A stretch of DNA of 64,000 nucleotides from Brachypodium distachyon (taxonomy: Eukaryota; Streptophyta; Magnoliopsida; Poales; Poaceae). Each line of letters starts with the position of its first letter. Positions within the stretch are counted from its first letter, which is position 1. This document shows positions 24,381 to 36,140 of the stretch, in pieces. Under the pieces are notes generated by a model, which made no database searches, was not told where the DNA came from, and worked only from the letters and a program-made list of their open reading frames with translations. Location: NCBI RefSeq assembly GCF_000005505.3, contig NC_016133.3:23028555-23092554 (forward strand), given 5' to 3'. A program made the translations under genes and the position numbers.

Positions 24381-24682
24381 AGTATATGTTCGGCTGTACT
24401 GGGTCAGATTGGGCCAAGAGAATTTTTACTCAGCCCACGAGCTCTGTTTTGCTCGGCCCATCTCATAACATGCCGACAGGCAATATGTCGTCATTGTTCT
24501 GTACCGGCAAATGGTCTGTCACGAATTCTACTGTCAGCCAGTCTGTCGGCTTAGATCAACTGTGCCGACAGACAGTTTGCCAGTAAGTCTAGTGACAGAT
24601 TGTGTGCCATCTAAAAATCTATCTTTGCCAACAGACAGTTGGACACCTGACGGGGGCGTGGTGTAGTATATACACTGGATAA

Positions 24683-25904
24683 GGGTGCGTTTGGTTGGTG
24701 TGTTTTTCTGCTTTTGTTTCCAAAAAGAAAAATAAGCTAACTAAAGGGGTATTTCTCACAGCAAAAAGCAAAAAAGCAGACTGCTTTTCACGGTGCAATT
24801 CTCAAAGTACGTCCAGATGTACTTCGGTTGCTTTTGCTTTGCCAAGTTGGAGTTTTTTACCCACGCTGCCATCACTTAAGTGAAAAACGGTTCGTTCTTT
24901 TATTTCCCCCCGAAGAAAACACAAACTGACAGAGCACACTTGTCCATCTGCATCGAGAAGGCAGGCGTCGCTCCTCTCTGACGGCAATCCCCTCAGGCCG
25001 CCAACTCCCTCCGGCGACGCAGCCAACCCTTCTGCACGCCCTTTCCCGACCTGCCTTGACGCCTCATGTTCCCGCCAGCCCCCGTCCCCATCTCGAGCTC
25101 CCTTCGATGCCCACCGCCGGCCCGGCTTGCCCCCGCTTCCTCTCCGTTGCGCAACCACAGGGAGGCACAATAGAGCCGCCGCCGCTGCCCCGCTTGATGT
25201 ATGTCTCCCTATCCCCTCCTCGTCCTCTCTTGCCTGCTGCCACCCTCAATTCCTCTTCGCCCTGTCCCTGCTCTGCAGTCGTAGATGAATGTAAAATGTT
25301 TAAGATTTCGGTTTAGATGGGACGCAAACATGATCTTTGATTGAAAAATTGAAATGGAAAATAGTCGGTGCACAAATTTCTTTCTTGTTGTTTAACTGAA
25401 AAAAATGAAATAGCAACGAATAGAGCACCACTACATCAATGTTGAAAAATTGAAATAGCAACTGACGGTCAGTACATCAGAAGCTTGGACTGGAAAACAT
25501 GTAGCATGTAGCAGGCTATTTTCTTCATTTTAATTTCTGGAATGGAATTGTGATGGCATAGTTTGTTGCATTGTTACGGAAGTAATGTTTGTGGCAAACT
25601 TTGTTTGATTGAAGTATGGTGAGATGCATTATCTTGTGAACCATATATATTTTGTGTTATAATATAAAACGAAGATCTTTATTTCTTATGTAAACATATG
25701 CATCGTTAGAAGCATGAATTTTCTCTTCGTTGTCACAATCAATGCAAAGATCATAAATTTACGATCAATTCGCATATAAAAAATCATTAGGTAATCACAA
25801 AAGTAAAAACATCTGTTCCAACCAAACACACTTCCTGCTTTTTTACAGCAGAAAAAGCAAAGCAGCTTTCACACACCAGAAGCAAAACAGAACCAAACAC
25901 ACCC
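24683..25904. mobile_element. PIF/Harbinger-like non-autonomous element (1.22 kb)
   Basis: The ends are GGGTGCGTTTGGTT and AACCAAACACACCC with a TAA target duplication on both sides (24680-24682 and 25905-25907). Subterminal GCTTTTTTGC/GCAAAAAGCA words are inverted between the ends. There is no transposase. The GC-rich interior (24,950-25,280) holds only composition-driven frames. Confidence 0.7.
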
Positions 25905-25907
25905 TAA

Positions 25908-26867
25908 GTGTATACATGCTACTAAATATAATGGGCTTGCTCCGTCGATAAAACAATCGGGCCCATGTATACACTGGATAAGTGGCTCACATACAGGGCC
26001 CATCTCAATTAGCATATGAGTGGATTAGTGAGATTTAATGATTAAGGCTAATCAGCCCATCTCTATGAGCGAAACGTACGTGCATGGCTACAGGCCTGCA
26101 TGCGTTAGCCCACTTAACTAATACACCGATGGATTCAAGGATCAAAGCCCAACTATGAATCGGTCAAGGCATCTGTTTGCCCACGGCTGCACGCATGAGT
26201 CTAAGACTCTGGCTGGTTCTAACGAACGAAGAGAGAAAGTCGGAGAGTCGTCGCCATATCTCCACGATATCTCCACGATTAACAGGAACGTGAGCACGTC
26301 TCGCCTTATACGCGCTGTACTGCTCCGTCCAGCTGCCTATAAGAGCACCTTCGTTCAAGATGATTAAGGCAGTGGTATAAAATTAAATCGGTTTATTCTC
26401 GAACACCGGTGTTTATTTTTATATTAGAGATGTCTAATTAAACAACTATCTTATAAAACACACGCACAAAAACCGGTTTATTTTGTGCAAGCACCTACCT
26501 AAGCACCTTGCATTGAAGATGCTCGACCCGAAGGCCTGCTGCGCAGGCTGCTCGCTGACCTCACTCGCTCACGCCATACATGCCCATCGCCCACCTTGCG
26601 CACATCATCACATAAGGAACCGCTGCCGCTCTGCTCATTCACCATCTGCATACGTTGCTGCTGGAGTTGCCGCACGCCGGTGTTGCTTCTGGAGCCGTTG
26701 CACGCCGCCGGTCACTCCACACGCCGTCGTCCACGTCGTCAGCTGTTCATCTCCACCGCTAAGGTGATAAATCTGGAGGCCATACTAAGTTCATAGCGGG
26801 CTTCTTAATCAAAGATGTTTCCCATGTCATAGATGATGTGCTGCAGTTGCAATACTCCACCATGTTT
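25908..26867. other. No gene recognised
   Basis: Contains TATACACTGGATAAG near 25,969, a repeat of the sequence at 24,668 on the far side of the PIF-like element. Also contains AT-rich DNA with ACCGG.TTATT words (26,380-26,490) that may be an unclassified MITE, and a short GC-rich frame at 26,483-26,796 without domain identity. Confidence 0.35.
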
Positions 26868-28545
26868 CACAAATCCACTCTTGGTTCGGTCTCACGGGGA
26901 TCTTTGATCGCCCATGTTGATACAAGCCAAGAGATGTACTTAATTTTCATAAATATATTTCACTCTTGGTTCGGTTTCATGGTGATCTTGATCGCCCATG
27001 TTGATACAAGCCAAGAGATGTACTTAATTTGCATATAAATATATTTCACTCTTGGTTCCGTCTCATGGGATCTTTTGATCGCCGGTGTTGATACAAATCA
27101 AGAGATGTATTTAATTGATCCATAAATATAATTTACTCTTCGTTCGGTGTCATGGGGATCTTGATCGCCCATGTTGATACAGGCCAAGAGATGTACTAAA
27201 TTTGCAAATAAAGAGTAAAATACACCCCCGGTCCTAATATTATTGACGAGGCGTCAAGTTAGTCCTAAATTTACTAAACTGCATATTTAGATCCTATTTT
27301 TTTGGGAAGTATGTCATGACAGGTCCTAAGCTCGTCCAAGAACATTTGACCAGCCTATGTGGCAGGCTGACCGAATACACGTCAGCTAAAGGGCTCGCTG
27401 GACATGACTAAAGCTATAAAATTAGATTAAATGCACCCTCGGTCCTAATATTATTGATAAGGTGCCAAGTTAGTCCTAAAATTACTAAAACTGCATATTT
27501 AAGTTCTATTTTTTGGGTAAGTGGGTCACAACTGGTCCTAACCTCGTTCTCCGTGACACCTATGACTAACCCTGCGCCCCCCCACGGTCTCTAAGCTATG
27601 TTGCCTTGACCGTTTATCTCCGACGAAGCTAGAGCCACAAGCCAGTCCTGCTCTAGTGCCATGTACCGGGAACGTAAACGACATTTTTGCGATGTTGCAT
27701 GCAGTCCTAGGCACATTGCGCGCCGTCGCTGTACACCGCCTCCCTAGACGCAACTCCAGTGACTCGCTGGCAAGAACCGCATCGATAGGTGAGACAACAC
27801 GCTATTTCATAGCGCCAATTATGCCAATAGGCCCCTTAGCCGACGTGTATTCGGTCACGTAGGATGGTCAAACGCTTCTCAACAAGCTTAGAACCTCACT
27901 TAACAAAAAATTAGGACATAAATGTGCAGTTTAATAATTTTAGGACTAACTTTACACCTCGTCAATAATGTTAGGACTCCAGATGCATTTTTCCTCACGT
28001 CAGTTATCTCCAGCAGGCTCTTTGGCTAACGTGTACTCGGTCAGTGCGCCACGTAGGCCGGTCAAACGCTCCTAGACGAGCGTAGGACCTGTCGTGACAC
28101 ACTTGGCAAAAAAATGGGATCTAAATGTGCAGTTTAGTAATTTTAGAACTAACTTGACACCTCGTAAATAATATTAGGACTGCGGGTGTATTTTATTCGC
28201 AAATAAATATACCTCACTCTTGATTCGGTCTCATGGGGATCTTGATCGCCCATGTTGATACAAATCAAGATACATACTTAATTGATCCATAAATATACTT
28301 CAATCTTGATTCGGTCTCATGGGGATCTTGTTCGCCCATGTTGATACAAATCAAGAGACATACTTAATTGACCCATAAATATACCTCACTCTTGATTCGG
28401 TCTCATGGGATCTTGATCGCCCATGTTGATACAAATCAAGAGACATACTTAATTGACCCATAAATATATTTCACTCTTGATTCGGTCTCATGGGGATCTC
28501 TTGATCGCCCATGTTGATACAAATCAAGAGAATAATCAAATGCCT
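26868..28545 (+). repeat. 87-bp tandem array, split by a Mutator-like element
   Basis: Units contain CACTCTTG.TTCGGTCTCA, GGGGATCTTGATCGCCC, ATGTTGATACAA.CAAGAGA and TACTTAATT.. .CATAAATATA. Four copies lie left of the insertion (about 26,878, 26,960, 27,046, 27,132) and four right of it (about 28,213, 28,301, 28,388, 28,473). The right four are repeated in reverse complement at 39,790-40,134. Confidence 0.85.
27213..28198. mobile_element. Mutator-like (MULE) foldback element, 986 bp
   Basis: A 9-bp target duplication GCAAATAAA lies at 27204-27212 and 28199-28207. The terminal inverted repeats are long (about 210 bp), starting GAGTAAAATACACCC and GAATAAAATACACCC. A second, inner pair of the same terminal sequence follows (about 27,421-27,560 against 27,880-27,990), so the element carries doubled ends. 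There is no transposase. Confidence 0.85.
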
Positions 28546-28872
28546 AAGTAGAGCAAATAATATTTTTTTCTCTAACTTAGGAGCTTTGTTCAAGTTATAT
28601 GATGCAGCTAGGGAAAATGTGATCGCATATCCCTGTACATTATCCCTATACGCTTGGTCCCATAACACTAGGCCAAATGCACGACGCTCATGTACTGCGT
28701 CATGGGTGCTTGTATAAAATCAATTAGTCTTCTCGTTTGATTATAGTACAAGTATACGTTGATGCTAGCAAGAAGATAAAAACTCCATGTTTCCCTTTGG
28801 TCAAACTCTACACAATGACTTAATGCCAACCATAGGTTTAAACAAAGGGATGGACTAACGCCCGACAGTTGC

Positions 28873-29757
28873 TGTCGTAGCACAGGACTCAGACATCGGG
28901 GATGCGCGGGCACCCACTTTTAGGTTCGGCAATGGGCGACGGGGATCGCTCCGGCGATCGCCGGCGAGACTAATGCGCGGCGTAAGAGCACAATAAACAC
29001 GAGAACACTTTTTACCCAGGTTCGGGCCACCCTGAGGTGTAAAACCCTACGTCCTGCCTCCGAGTTTGTTATTAGCCAGTGAACAAGGGGTTACAAGTTG
29101 CCGGGGGGGAGTCCCCGGGGGCTCTCTCTTTTTAGCTAAGTGTTACTTGCTACTCTCGGCTAGAGTTAGTATGGATCTGAACCGAACCAACCCTTTGACC
29201 GTTGGCGGGAGTCCTCTTTTTATACCGTAGGGGATACCACAGGTGTCACGGTGCATCGATGACAAATGGCGAGCAGGGAGCTAGCCCATCTCCCCCTCGG
29301 TGTGCTGGCTTACATGCACAAAGAGTAGGCCTGCAACTAGGCGCCTAAAAATTACACCCAGGCCAGTCACTGTAGGCTGACTGGACGGGGAATCCCCTTT
29401 CTGTCGGTGCATTAAATGCTCGCGTATGCTTCACTCTTCGTCCTGAAGAACCCTGCGCATAGGGAGTCCGCCGAGCGGCCACGTGGCGCCGCTTGTCCTG
29501 CCCGCTCGGTCCTGTTCCTGTAACGGGCGCCTGCGCCCGGGAACCCCCCTCCCGGCAAGGAGCCTCCCGGGGAACGCCCAGGCGGGAATTCCCTTGCTGC
29601 CCTCCAAGGCGATCCCCGCAGCCCCGCTAGTCCTTCAGGGCTGGTGACTTGCCGGGCAGCTCGTGCAGTGCTGTCCGGAGTGCGGTCCTTCGGGGAAGCA
29701 AGCGAGGTGGCCCACGCGTCATGCAGTGGTGGTACCCCGGGTGCCACTGGTGCGAGA
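28873..29757 (-). repeat. 3' LTR of the family 2 element
   Basis: 885 bp, aligned with the 5' LTR. Its first dinucleotide is TC rather than TG. It keeps a good TATA box (TATAAAAAG, minus, about 29,225-29,217). The U5 end contains CCCGAACCTGGGTAAAAAG, a block common in grass gypsy LTRs and useful for orienting it. Confidence 0.88.
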
Positions 29758-29779
29758 GTAGCCCTCGGGCGTGGGCCGG

Positions 29780-31239
29780 CAATGGCTATTCCCGGGTGGA
29801 CTCTTCCCGGGTCAGTTGCCGGGTGGACTCCGTGCCGCCACGGCCCACCGCCGACCCAATCTCAGTGGGGGAGGAGCCGGCAACAGGTACTGACCCAACA
29901 GGACGCGGATCCCGTGGTCGCCCAGCAGGAGGCGCCTCCTGCCGGGGGAACGGCAACTCCGCCACCTCCGCAACCCATGGGCGCAGGCGGGGAGGAGGCT
30001 GCGGCAAGGGAGCAGCAGGAGGCTCCGCCGCAAGTGGACGACGCCCCTCCCGGCCAAACAGTGGCGGCGGGGGCCTCATCGTCGTTTGTTGCTGCCTTCG
30101 GCCCGGACTTCGGCATCCTCGCCGGGCCGACTTGGGACCCAATCACCTGGGACCCAAGCATCTATGACCAGGGGCACCAGTTCCTTGACGCGATCAAGGA
30201 GCAGCAGCTGGCATTCGTCACCTCCTTCAACCAAGTGAGGGAGCGCCACGAGCTTGCGAATGGCCAGCTTGGCGAGGTGCGGCAGGCCGTTGAGAGGGAG
30301 CGGCAGGAGCTCTCCCAGCTGCAGGAGGAGGTGCGCCTGGCCCGGCAGGCCAGGGACGAAGCCACAGCGCCGGTCGTCCTCGAGGCGGAGCTCCACCGGC
30401 AACTGGAGGCCCAGCGTGCCGAACACCGGCAAGCTTTAGACTCGCTGGCCGCGGCACACGCGAAGGCTGGGAAGGAGCACGAGGAGGTGCTCGCTACGGC
30501 CCAGGCTCGCCTCAACGAGAAGAGCGAGCTGGTCTGCAGCTACCTCTCCGAACTCTAGGGGCTGCGCACCAAGCTGGAGGAGCAGGCTAAGGCTGCGGAG
30601 GACGAGGCAATGGCGTCGGTAGGGCAGGAGAAGGAGCTCAACTCCGCCAAAGAGAAGAGCACCCAGCTCGAGTCTGAGTTGGCCGCTGCCCGGGAGGAGC
30701 TCGTCAAGGCAGGCGAGGACAACGTGGCCAAGGCCAAGGAGATCGCACGGCAGGCGGACCTTCTCCGCAAGTCTAAGCACGCTGTGGTGCTGGCGCGCAC
30801 CAACCATGCCACGCTGGTGGAGCAGCGCCAAAGGGAGTCCCTGAAGCTGCTCGAGATCGCCAAGGCGGTGCGCGACCTGCTACCGCGATTCGAGCTGCAG
30901 GCCGCGTAGGTGGACGGCACGGATGTCAGCACGCTGATACCGTTCTTCTCCGACATGGTGGGGAAGCTCGGGGCGCTCGACGTGTGGATCTCCAAATTCT
31001 GCGACCAGGAGATCGCCACGTGCGCCAGGGATATCTTCAGGACGATCCTTCCCCAGGTGCACTTCCGCCACCTGGATTTCCCCTTCGAGACGCTGCTGGA
31101 CGCCTGGTCGGACAGTGAGGACGGCCCTACCCACTGCCAGGCGATGAGCAGGTTCGTCGACGAGGTGGTGGACCGGATGCAGAGGAAGCCGGAGCCGGAG
31201 CCGGAGCCAGAGCCCCCAGCGGAAGACGCCGGCAACTAA
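29780..31239 (+). pseudogene. Antisense coiled-coil ORF of the family 2 element
   Basis: Plus-strand frame, opposite to gag-pol, between the integrase end and the 3' LTR. Three blocks (29,780-30,558, 30,610-30,909, 30,910-31,239) share one frame, broken only by TAG at 30556-30558 and 30907-30909. It has a Pro/Gln-rich start, then a WDPITWDPSIYDQG segment and a long Glu/Gln/Arg/Leu heptad-rich coiled coil (about 30,180-30,900). A small helical domain with DVSTLIPFFSDMVGKLG follows, then an acidic PEPEPEPEPP tail ending at TAA. It resembles the additional ORFs that grass genome annotations call putative gypsy-type transposon proteins. Function unknown. The start is uncertain: the frame is open from inside the LTR (ATG 29,644), and I prefer ATG 29,780 outside it. 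Confidence 0.7.
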
Positions 31240-32798
31240 TCGCCGCAGCCCTTTGCCGGTCCTCGTTTTATCTTCGTGTTTTTGTCTTTGATTCCTGCAA
31301 GTGTCGCGCTTGGCGCCGTTTAAACAATTGATGTTTTATTAGCTCATGTAATTGTTTGCTGCTTTTTATAAATTTCGTTCTTTGGTTCCATTTGGTGCTT
31401 GTTTCTTGTTCTTGGGATTGACTCGCGGGGTGGATCTCCCGGCCTTCGTGTGTTATGCGTTGTGTTGCCAGGGACTCGAACGCCACGCACTTAACCGGAC
31501 AAGGGACCCGGGACGGACCCGCAGTGCCGACCTGGGGTCAAGCGGCAGCGGCGAGCCACTACGCTCGCAGGATACCTACTCCCAGGCATGCGCTCACGGG
31601 GCGGACCCATAAGCCGCACGAGGAGCGCACTCGCCCCGCAAGCGTCCTTCTAACACCCTAGCCACACGGAGGGCTCGAGCCACACCAGCGAGCCAATGTT
31701 AAGCGTCAGAAAGTTCAGCGTCCAAGATCATGCACTTAGCTATTCGTTCTTGCGCTCAGAATGCCTGCCGGAGGGGTGCGGCAGGAATGCAGCGGCGGCG
31801 CCACCACAACGTCTCCACGGCAACCCTCGCCCTGGAGACGCCCTCTGGTGGGATGCGACAGGGACACTGTGGCAGCTCTCGCCTCGGAACTGCCTTGTGG
31901 AGGGATGCGACAAGGACGCGATGGCACTGCACCCGTCGGCACTGAGCAATGATGGCATGCACCACCATCGCGTCTCTGCGGCCTCCCTCGCCTTTGTAGC
32001 CATCTTCTTGGCTTCGCTCTGAGCTGCTCCATGGCCGCCGCACCCTTTTATAGGCGCGGTGAAGAATCTTGCCACCACGCATGCCGAGTCACCGCGGCAC
32101 ACGTGGTGCCACACTCCTTGCAGTGCGGTAAGGGCCCTCCCACCGCGCGCGCCAAGTCGCTGCAGCACACGTGGCGGCTCCCTCCTGCTGCAGGAACCTC
32201 GAAGTGCGGTGAGAACCTCGAAGTGCGGTTGCTACGCACAACCGGACACCGCCAAAGGACACAGCCCGTGAGCGACCGATGAGCATTACAGTGCGCACAA
32301 CTCCGTCCTTGCCCTGCATGCCAGATTCTTACCGAGCCCAAGATGCTGCAATTTTTTTTTCAAAATACACGAAAAAAGACGCAACATGGATAAAGCACAG
32401 GTAACCCTCCTGCCTCCGAGCCCCCGGGCACAGAAGGGTCGATACCAAACTTGGGTGTGAGCCCTTTCTATTCCAGGACGCAGCTGCTGCGTGATGCGCG
32501 TTGCGGGGAGCCCGGCAACGGCATGGCCCTGTGCCGGAGTAATCCGGCAGCCGGTTTTTCGTTTTCGAGACTCCGGCAGCCCCCTGCTCAGAACCAAGGA
32601 TGGAAAGAGACTTCTGTGCACCTAAAGCAAGAGACAGAAGGAGAAAAAACATGCAAATATTCAAGGCAGCTCGAAATTTAGAGGAAAGTACTCATCTTTA
32701 TTCATAAAAGCCAGTGGTTTACAATCGGGGGTTGCCCGACTACACTAGCTTGAGAGGCATGCTACCGGAGCATCACCTGTGGGTCGGGCTCCGCCGCT
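31240..32798 (-). other. 3' spacer of the family 2 element, with an LTR-like patch
   Basis: Non-coding between integrase and the antisense ORF. On the minus strand near 32,055 is CCTATAAAAGGG, followed by ATG at 32,032. 31,696-32,340 is GC-rich and could be part of an unrelated LTR ending TTAACA at 31,695, but I found no convincing partner end or target duplication. Overlapping frames on both strands look like composition. Confidence 0.4.
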
Positions 32799-34041
32799 TC
32801 ACGGGTAGAACTTACGCAAGTGTTCAAGGTTCCAACTATTTTGCACTGGCAAGCCTTCTTCGGTTTCCAGCCGGACAACCCCCGGCCTGGTTACCTGCAC
32901 TACCTGGAAGGGGCCCTCCCATTTGGGAGCCAGCTTGTTCCCGGCCTTCGTGCCTTGTACCCGGCGCAGGACAAGGTCTCCGATCTTGAGCTCCCGAGGA
33001 CGGACCCGCCTGTCATGGTAACGGCGGAGTCGCTGCTGGTAGTGTGCAGCCCGCACAGCAGCCCAGCATCGAAGTTCTTCGACGAAGCTTAGATCGTCAA
33101 CCCTCTGCTTGTGTTGGCTATGGTTGCCGTACGTGCGTACTCGAGGGGATCCATGCTTGAGCTCGAGGGGCAGCACCGCTTCTGCCCCGTAGACAAGGGC
33201 GAAAGGAGTTTCACCCGTTGCCCGGCTTGGTGTGGTCCTGATCGACCACAGCACGGGCTGGAGTTCTTCGACCGAGTGCTTCCAGTGGCCTTTGAGCTTG
33301 TCAAAGGTTCTCGTCTTGAGCCCCCGCAGCACCTCTGCGTTGGCTTGCTCCGCCTGTCCGTTGCTCCTCGGGTGAGCAACGAAAGCGAAGTGGATCTTGG
33401 TGCCCATGTCCTCGTAGTAGGTTTGGAACACGACGCTCGTGAACTGTGTGCCGTTGTCGGTGATCATGTCGTTAGGCACACCAAACCGGCACACGATGCC
33501 TTTTGAAGAACTTGATGGCGGCCTGAGTGGTCAACTTCCGCACTAGCTCCACTTCCACCCACTTGGAGAACTTGTCGATGGCCACAAGCAAGTACTCGTA
33601 CCCGCCAACCGCCCTTGGCCACTTGCCGACGATGTCCAGCCCCCAGACCGCGAAGGGCCAGGAAGATGGGATCACTTGCAGGGCCTGCGCCGGCTGGTTG
33701 TTCTTCTTCGTGTGGAATTGACACGCCTCGCACGTCCTGACCAGCTGCTCGGCATCAGCCAGCGCCGTATGGCAGTAGAAACCGTGCCGGAATGCCTTGC
33801 CGGCCAGAGTCCGGGAGGCCACATGGTGTGAGCATGCGCCTCGATGTATCTCTTCCAGAAACGCGCGCCCTTCGTCTTGGGGCACGCAGAGGAGCTTCAC
33901 TCCATTCACACGTCTCCGGTAGAGGTTCCCGTCCACCAGGGCGTGCATCCTGGCTTGCCGGGCTATACACTCCGCGGCAACGTCATCCTCCGGGAGGGAC
34001 TCTCTCTTCAGGTAGCGGGCGATATCCACCTGCTCATGCAT
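32799..34041 (-). pseudogene. Integrase of the family 2 element
   Basis: Zinc-binding HHCC domain intact (HRGACSHH ... CEAC). The core has Asp in WGLDIVGKW, Asp in TDNGTQF and Glu in SNGQAEQAN, so the DDE residues are present. The C-terminus has LVLRRVQGT, PKWEGPFQV and the end LEHLRKFYP before the stop at 32,799. A 1-nt shift near 33,490 between the first and second Asp breaks the frame. Confidence 0.85.
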
Positions 34042-34142
34042 GCCGCTGCATCAGTGGCATGGACCTCCGCTGTTGCGGGGTTTTCTTCAGTTGCCGGGGG
34101 GGCTTCCCCGGCAGCCGGCTTGGGGGCTCCCGAAGGCGCAGT

Positions 34143-35290
34143 CTACCTGTGCCAGAACACCCCCGCCGGAACCTTCCGGTGCTCTGCTGCCAACTTGGAC
34201 AGTTCGTCAGCCACGAAGTTATCCCTACGCTTGACGTGCTCGAATCGCATGCCCTTGAACTTGCATTCCAGCTTGCGGACCTCATCCACATACGCCGCCA
34301 TCTGTGGGCAGTCATAGTCCTTGTTAACCTGGTTGATCACGAGTTGAGAGTCCCCGCGAACAACCAGGCGCCTTATATCCAGGGCGACCGCCGCCCGCAA
34401 CCCGGCGAGCAACCCTTCATACTCGGCCGTGTTGTTGGTAGAGTTGGGGAAGTCGAGCTGGATGGCGAACTTCAGCTGATCACCCGTGGACGACTCGATG
34501 ACGACCCCGACGCCAGCCCCTTGCAGGCTGAACGCACCGTCGAAGTACAGGACCCAGTGGCCTTTGTCCAGCTTGCCGGGCGGGCTGGTCTCCGGCTCTT
34601 CTTCTCCTATGCCCGTCGAAGTCCACTCCGCAACGAAATCAGCCAGAGCCGCACTCTTGATGCTCTTGGTGTTGGTGAATTGCAGATCGAACTCTGACAA
34701 CTCCATCCTCCACTCCAGTGGGCCCGCTCGAGGCAGAACCCCGTCACCACCGTGACGCGGTTTGCCTGGAAGTAATGACGCAGCTTGCGTGACGCAAGCA
34801 GAACCCCCAGCAAGAGTTTTTGCACTTGCGGGTACCGCATGCGGGCGTCGCGCAGCACCGTGCTGACGAAGTACGCAGGGTGCTGCACGAGCCGCTTGCG
34901 CGGTGCTGACGCCGCGGGTTCGACGGCGATCCCTGGGTCCGAGGCGGTTGCTGGGGGCCGCTCAGCCCCCTGCCCTGCAACCTCAGCCCCCGGGTGGTCT
35001 TCTTCCCTCTCGGCAACCAGCACCGAGCTGATCACTTGGTCAGTCGCCGCTAGGTAGAGTAACAGCGGCTCGCCCGGCTTGGGGGCGACGAGGATGGGCG
35101 GCGACTTCAGGTAATGCTTGAGATCCTGGAACGCCACCTCAGCCTCGGGGGTCCAATCGATCGGGCCCTTCTTCTTCATCACCTTGAAGAAGGGCAGGGC
35201 GCATTCGCCCAGCCTCGAGATGAAGCGCCCCAGCACGGCAACGCAGCCGTTGAGGCGCTGGACGTCCTTCACCTTGCGGGGAGCCTCCAT
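34143..35290 (-). pseudogene. RNase H and archaeal-type RNase H of the family 2 element
   Basis: 35,290-34,700 carries the RT connection and a degenerate first RNase H (FISRLGECALPFFKVMKKKG, then LLLYLAATDQVISSVLVAER). 34,706-34,143 carries a second, RVT_3-type RNase H. Its acidic positions are Asp in LYFDGAF, Glu in NTAEYEGLLAGL, Asp in VRGDSQLVINQ and Asp in NFVADELSKL. This second domain is the marker of the Tat lineage. A frameshift near 34,700 separates the two parts. Confidence 0.82.
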
Positions 35291-35338
35291 TTTCTCGGTA
35301 GCCTCTATCTTCTTTGGATTGGCTTGAACCCCCCCTTG

Positions 35339-36140
35339 CTAAACCAAGAAACCCAGAAGCTGACCCGAGTCCACACCAAAGGTGCATTTCTCAGGGTTCA
35401 ACTTGAGTTTGATCCTGCGGAGGTTATCAAACGTCTCCCGCAGGTCATCAATCAGCGAGTCCCCACGCTTTGATTTGATGACGATATCGTCCATGTAGGC
35501 CTCTACGTTTCGGCCTAGCTGGGGTCCCAAACACTCGCGCAATGCACGCTGGAATGTTGAGCCCGCGTTCTGCAACCCGAAAGGCATGCACGTGTAGCAG
35601 TAGCAGCCAACCGGGGTGATGAACGTTGTTTTTTCTTCGTCTTCGACTACGATCTTAATTTGATGGTAGCCGGAAAAAGCATCCAAAAAGCATAGCAAAT
35701 CGCAACCGGCTGTGGAATCTACTATTTGATCAATGCGAGGTACATGGAAATGATCTTTAGGACACGCACGGTTTAAATCAGTAAAATCCACACACATGCG
35801 AAGTTTATTCTCCCCCTTGGGTACTACTATAGGATTAGCTAACCAAGTAGGGTACAGTACTTCCCTGATAGCCCCCGCAGCTCTGAGCCAGTCCACTTCT
35901 TGCTTGATGAAATCTTTGCGCTCTTGTGCTTGCCTGCGGATCTTCTGGTTGACGGGGCGGGCGTCCGAACGCACCGCGAGTCGATGCTCGATAACCTCCC
36001 TAGGAACTCCGGGGAGGTCTGACGGTTCCCAAGCGAACACGTCGGCGTTCTCCCAGAGGAAAGTGATGAGGGCGCTTTCCTATTCGGCAGTGAGCTTTGC
36101 ACCGACGGTGACGGTGCGCTCCTCATTGCCGGCTTGGAGG
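35339..36140 (-). pseudogene. Reverse transcriptase of the family 2 element
   Basis: Contains the RT blocks in order: RPVNQKIRRQAQ-type N-terminus, WLANPIVVPKGENKLRMCVD, FTDLNRACPKDHF, DAFSGYHQI (motif A, catalytic Asp), TPVGCYCYTCMPFGLQNAG, YMDDIVIKSK (catalytic YxDD) and LNPEKCTFGVDSGQLLGFLV. Catalytic residues are present. The frame is preceded by TAG at 36082-36080, in frame with the protease linker, and is ended by TAG at 35341-35339 inside the domain. It could only be made by readthrough. Confidence 0.85.

Larger units (their letters stand above)
21713..24666. mobile_element. CACTA (En/Spm)-like non-autonomous element
   Basis: The inverted ends are CTACACCACGC (21713) and GCGTGGTGTAG (to 24666), flanked by TAG and TAT. 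Both subterminal regions (21,740-22,090 and 24,460-24,650) are packed with short repeats in both orientations, such as GCCGACAGACA, CTGACAGACAATATGCC and TCTGTCAGC. That is the dense subterminal-repeat pattern of CACTA elements. No transposase is present. The internal 23,700-24,380 is GC-rich with a diverged tandem duplication. The ends do not begin with the literal CACTA word, so the superfamily call is tentative. Confidence 0.55.

Noticed and set aside
28873..31239. First reading of 28,873 as the start of a separate plus-strand LTR element carrying the coiled-coil ORF
   Set aside because: The TATA box, the CCCGAACCTGGGTAAAAAG U5 block and the matching target duplication at 41,705 show the LTR is minus-oriented and is the 3' LTR of the large element. 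The ORF is antisense to that element.
31696..32340. A further solo LTR with TATAAAAGG on the minus strand
   Set aside because: The promoter-like motif and a possible TTAACA end are there, but I found no convincing opposite end or target duplication, so it is only mentioned under the spacer.
33792..34697. 301-codon plus-strand open frame
   Set aside because: It is antisense to well-supported integrase and RNase H coding sequence on the minus strand. The composition mirrors that gene and no domain is seen.
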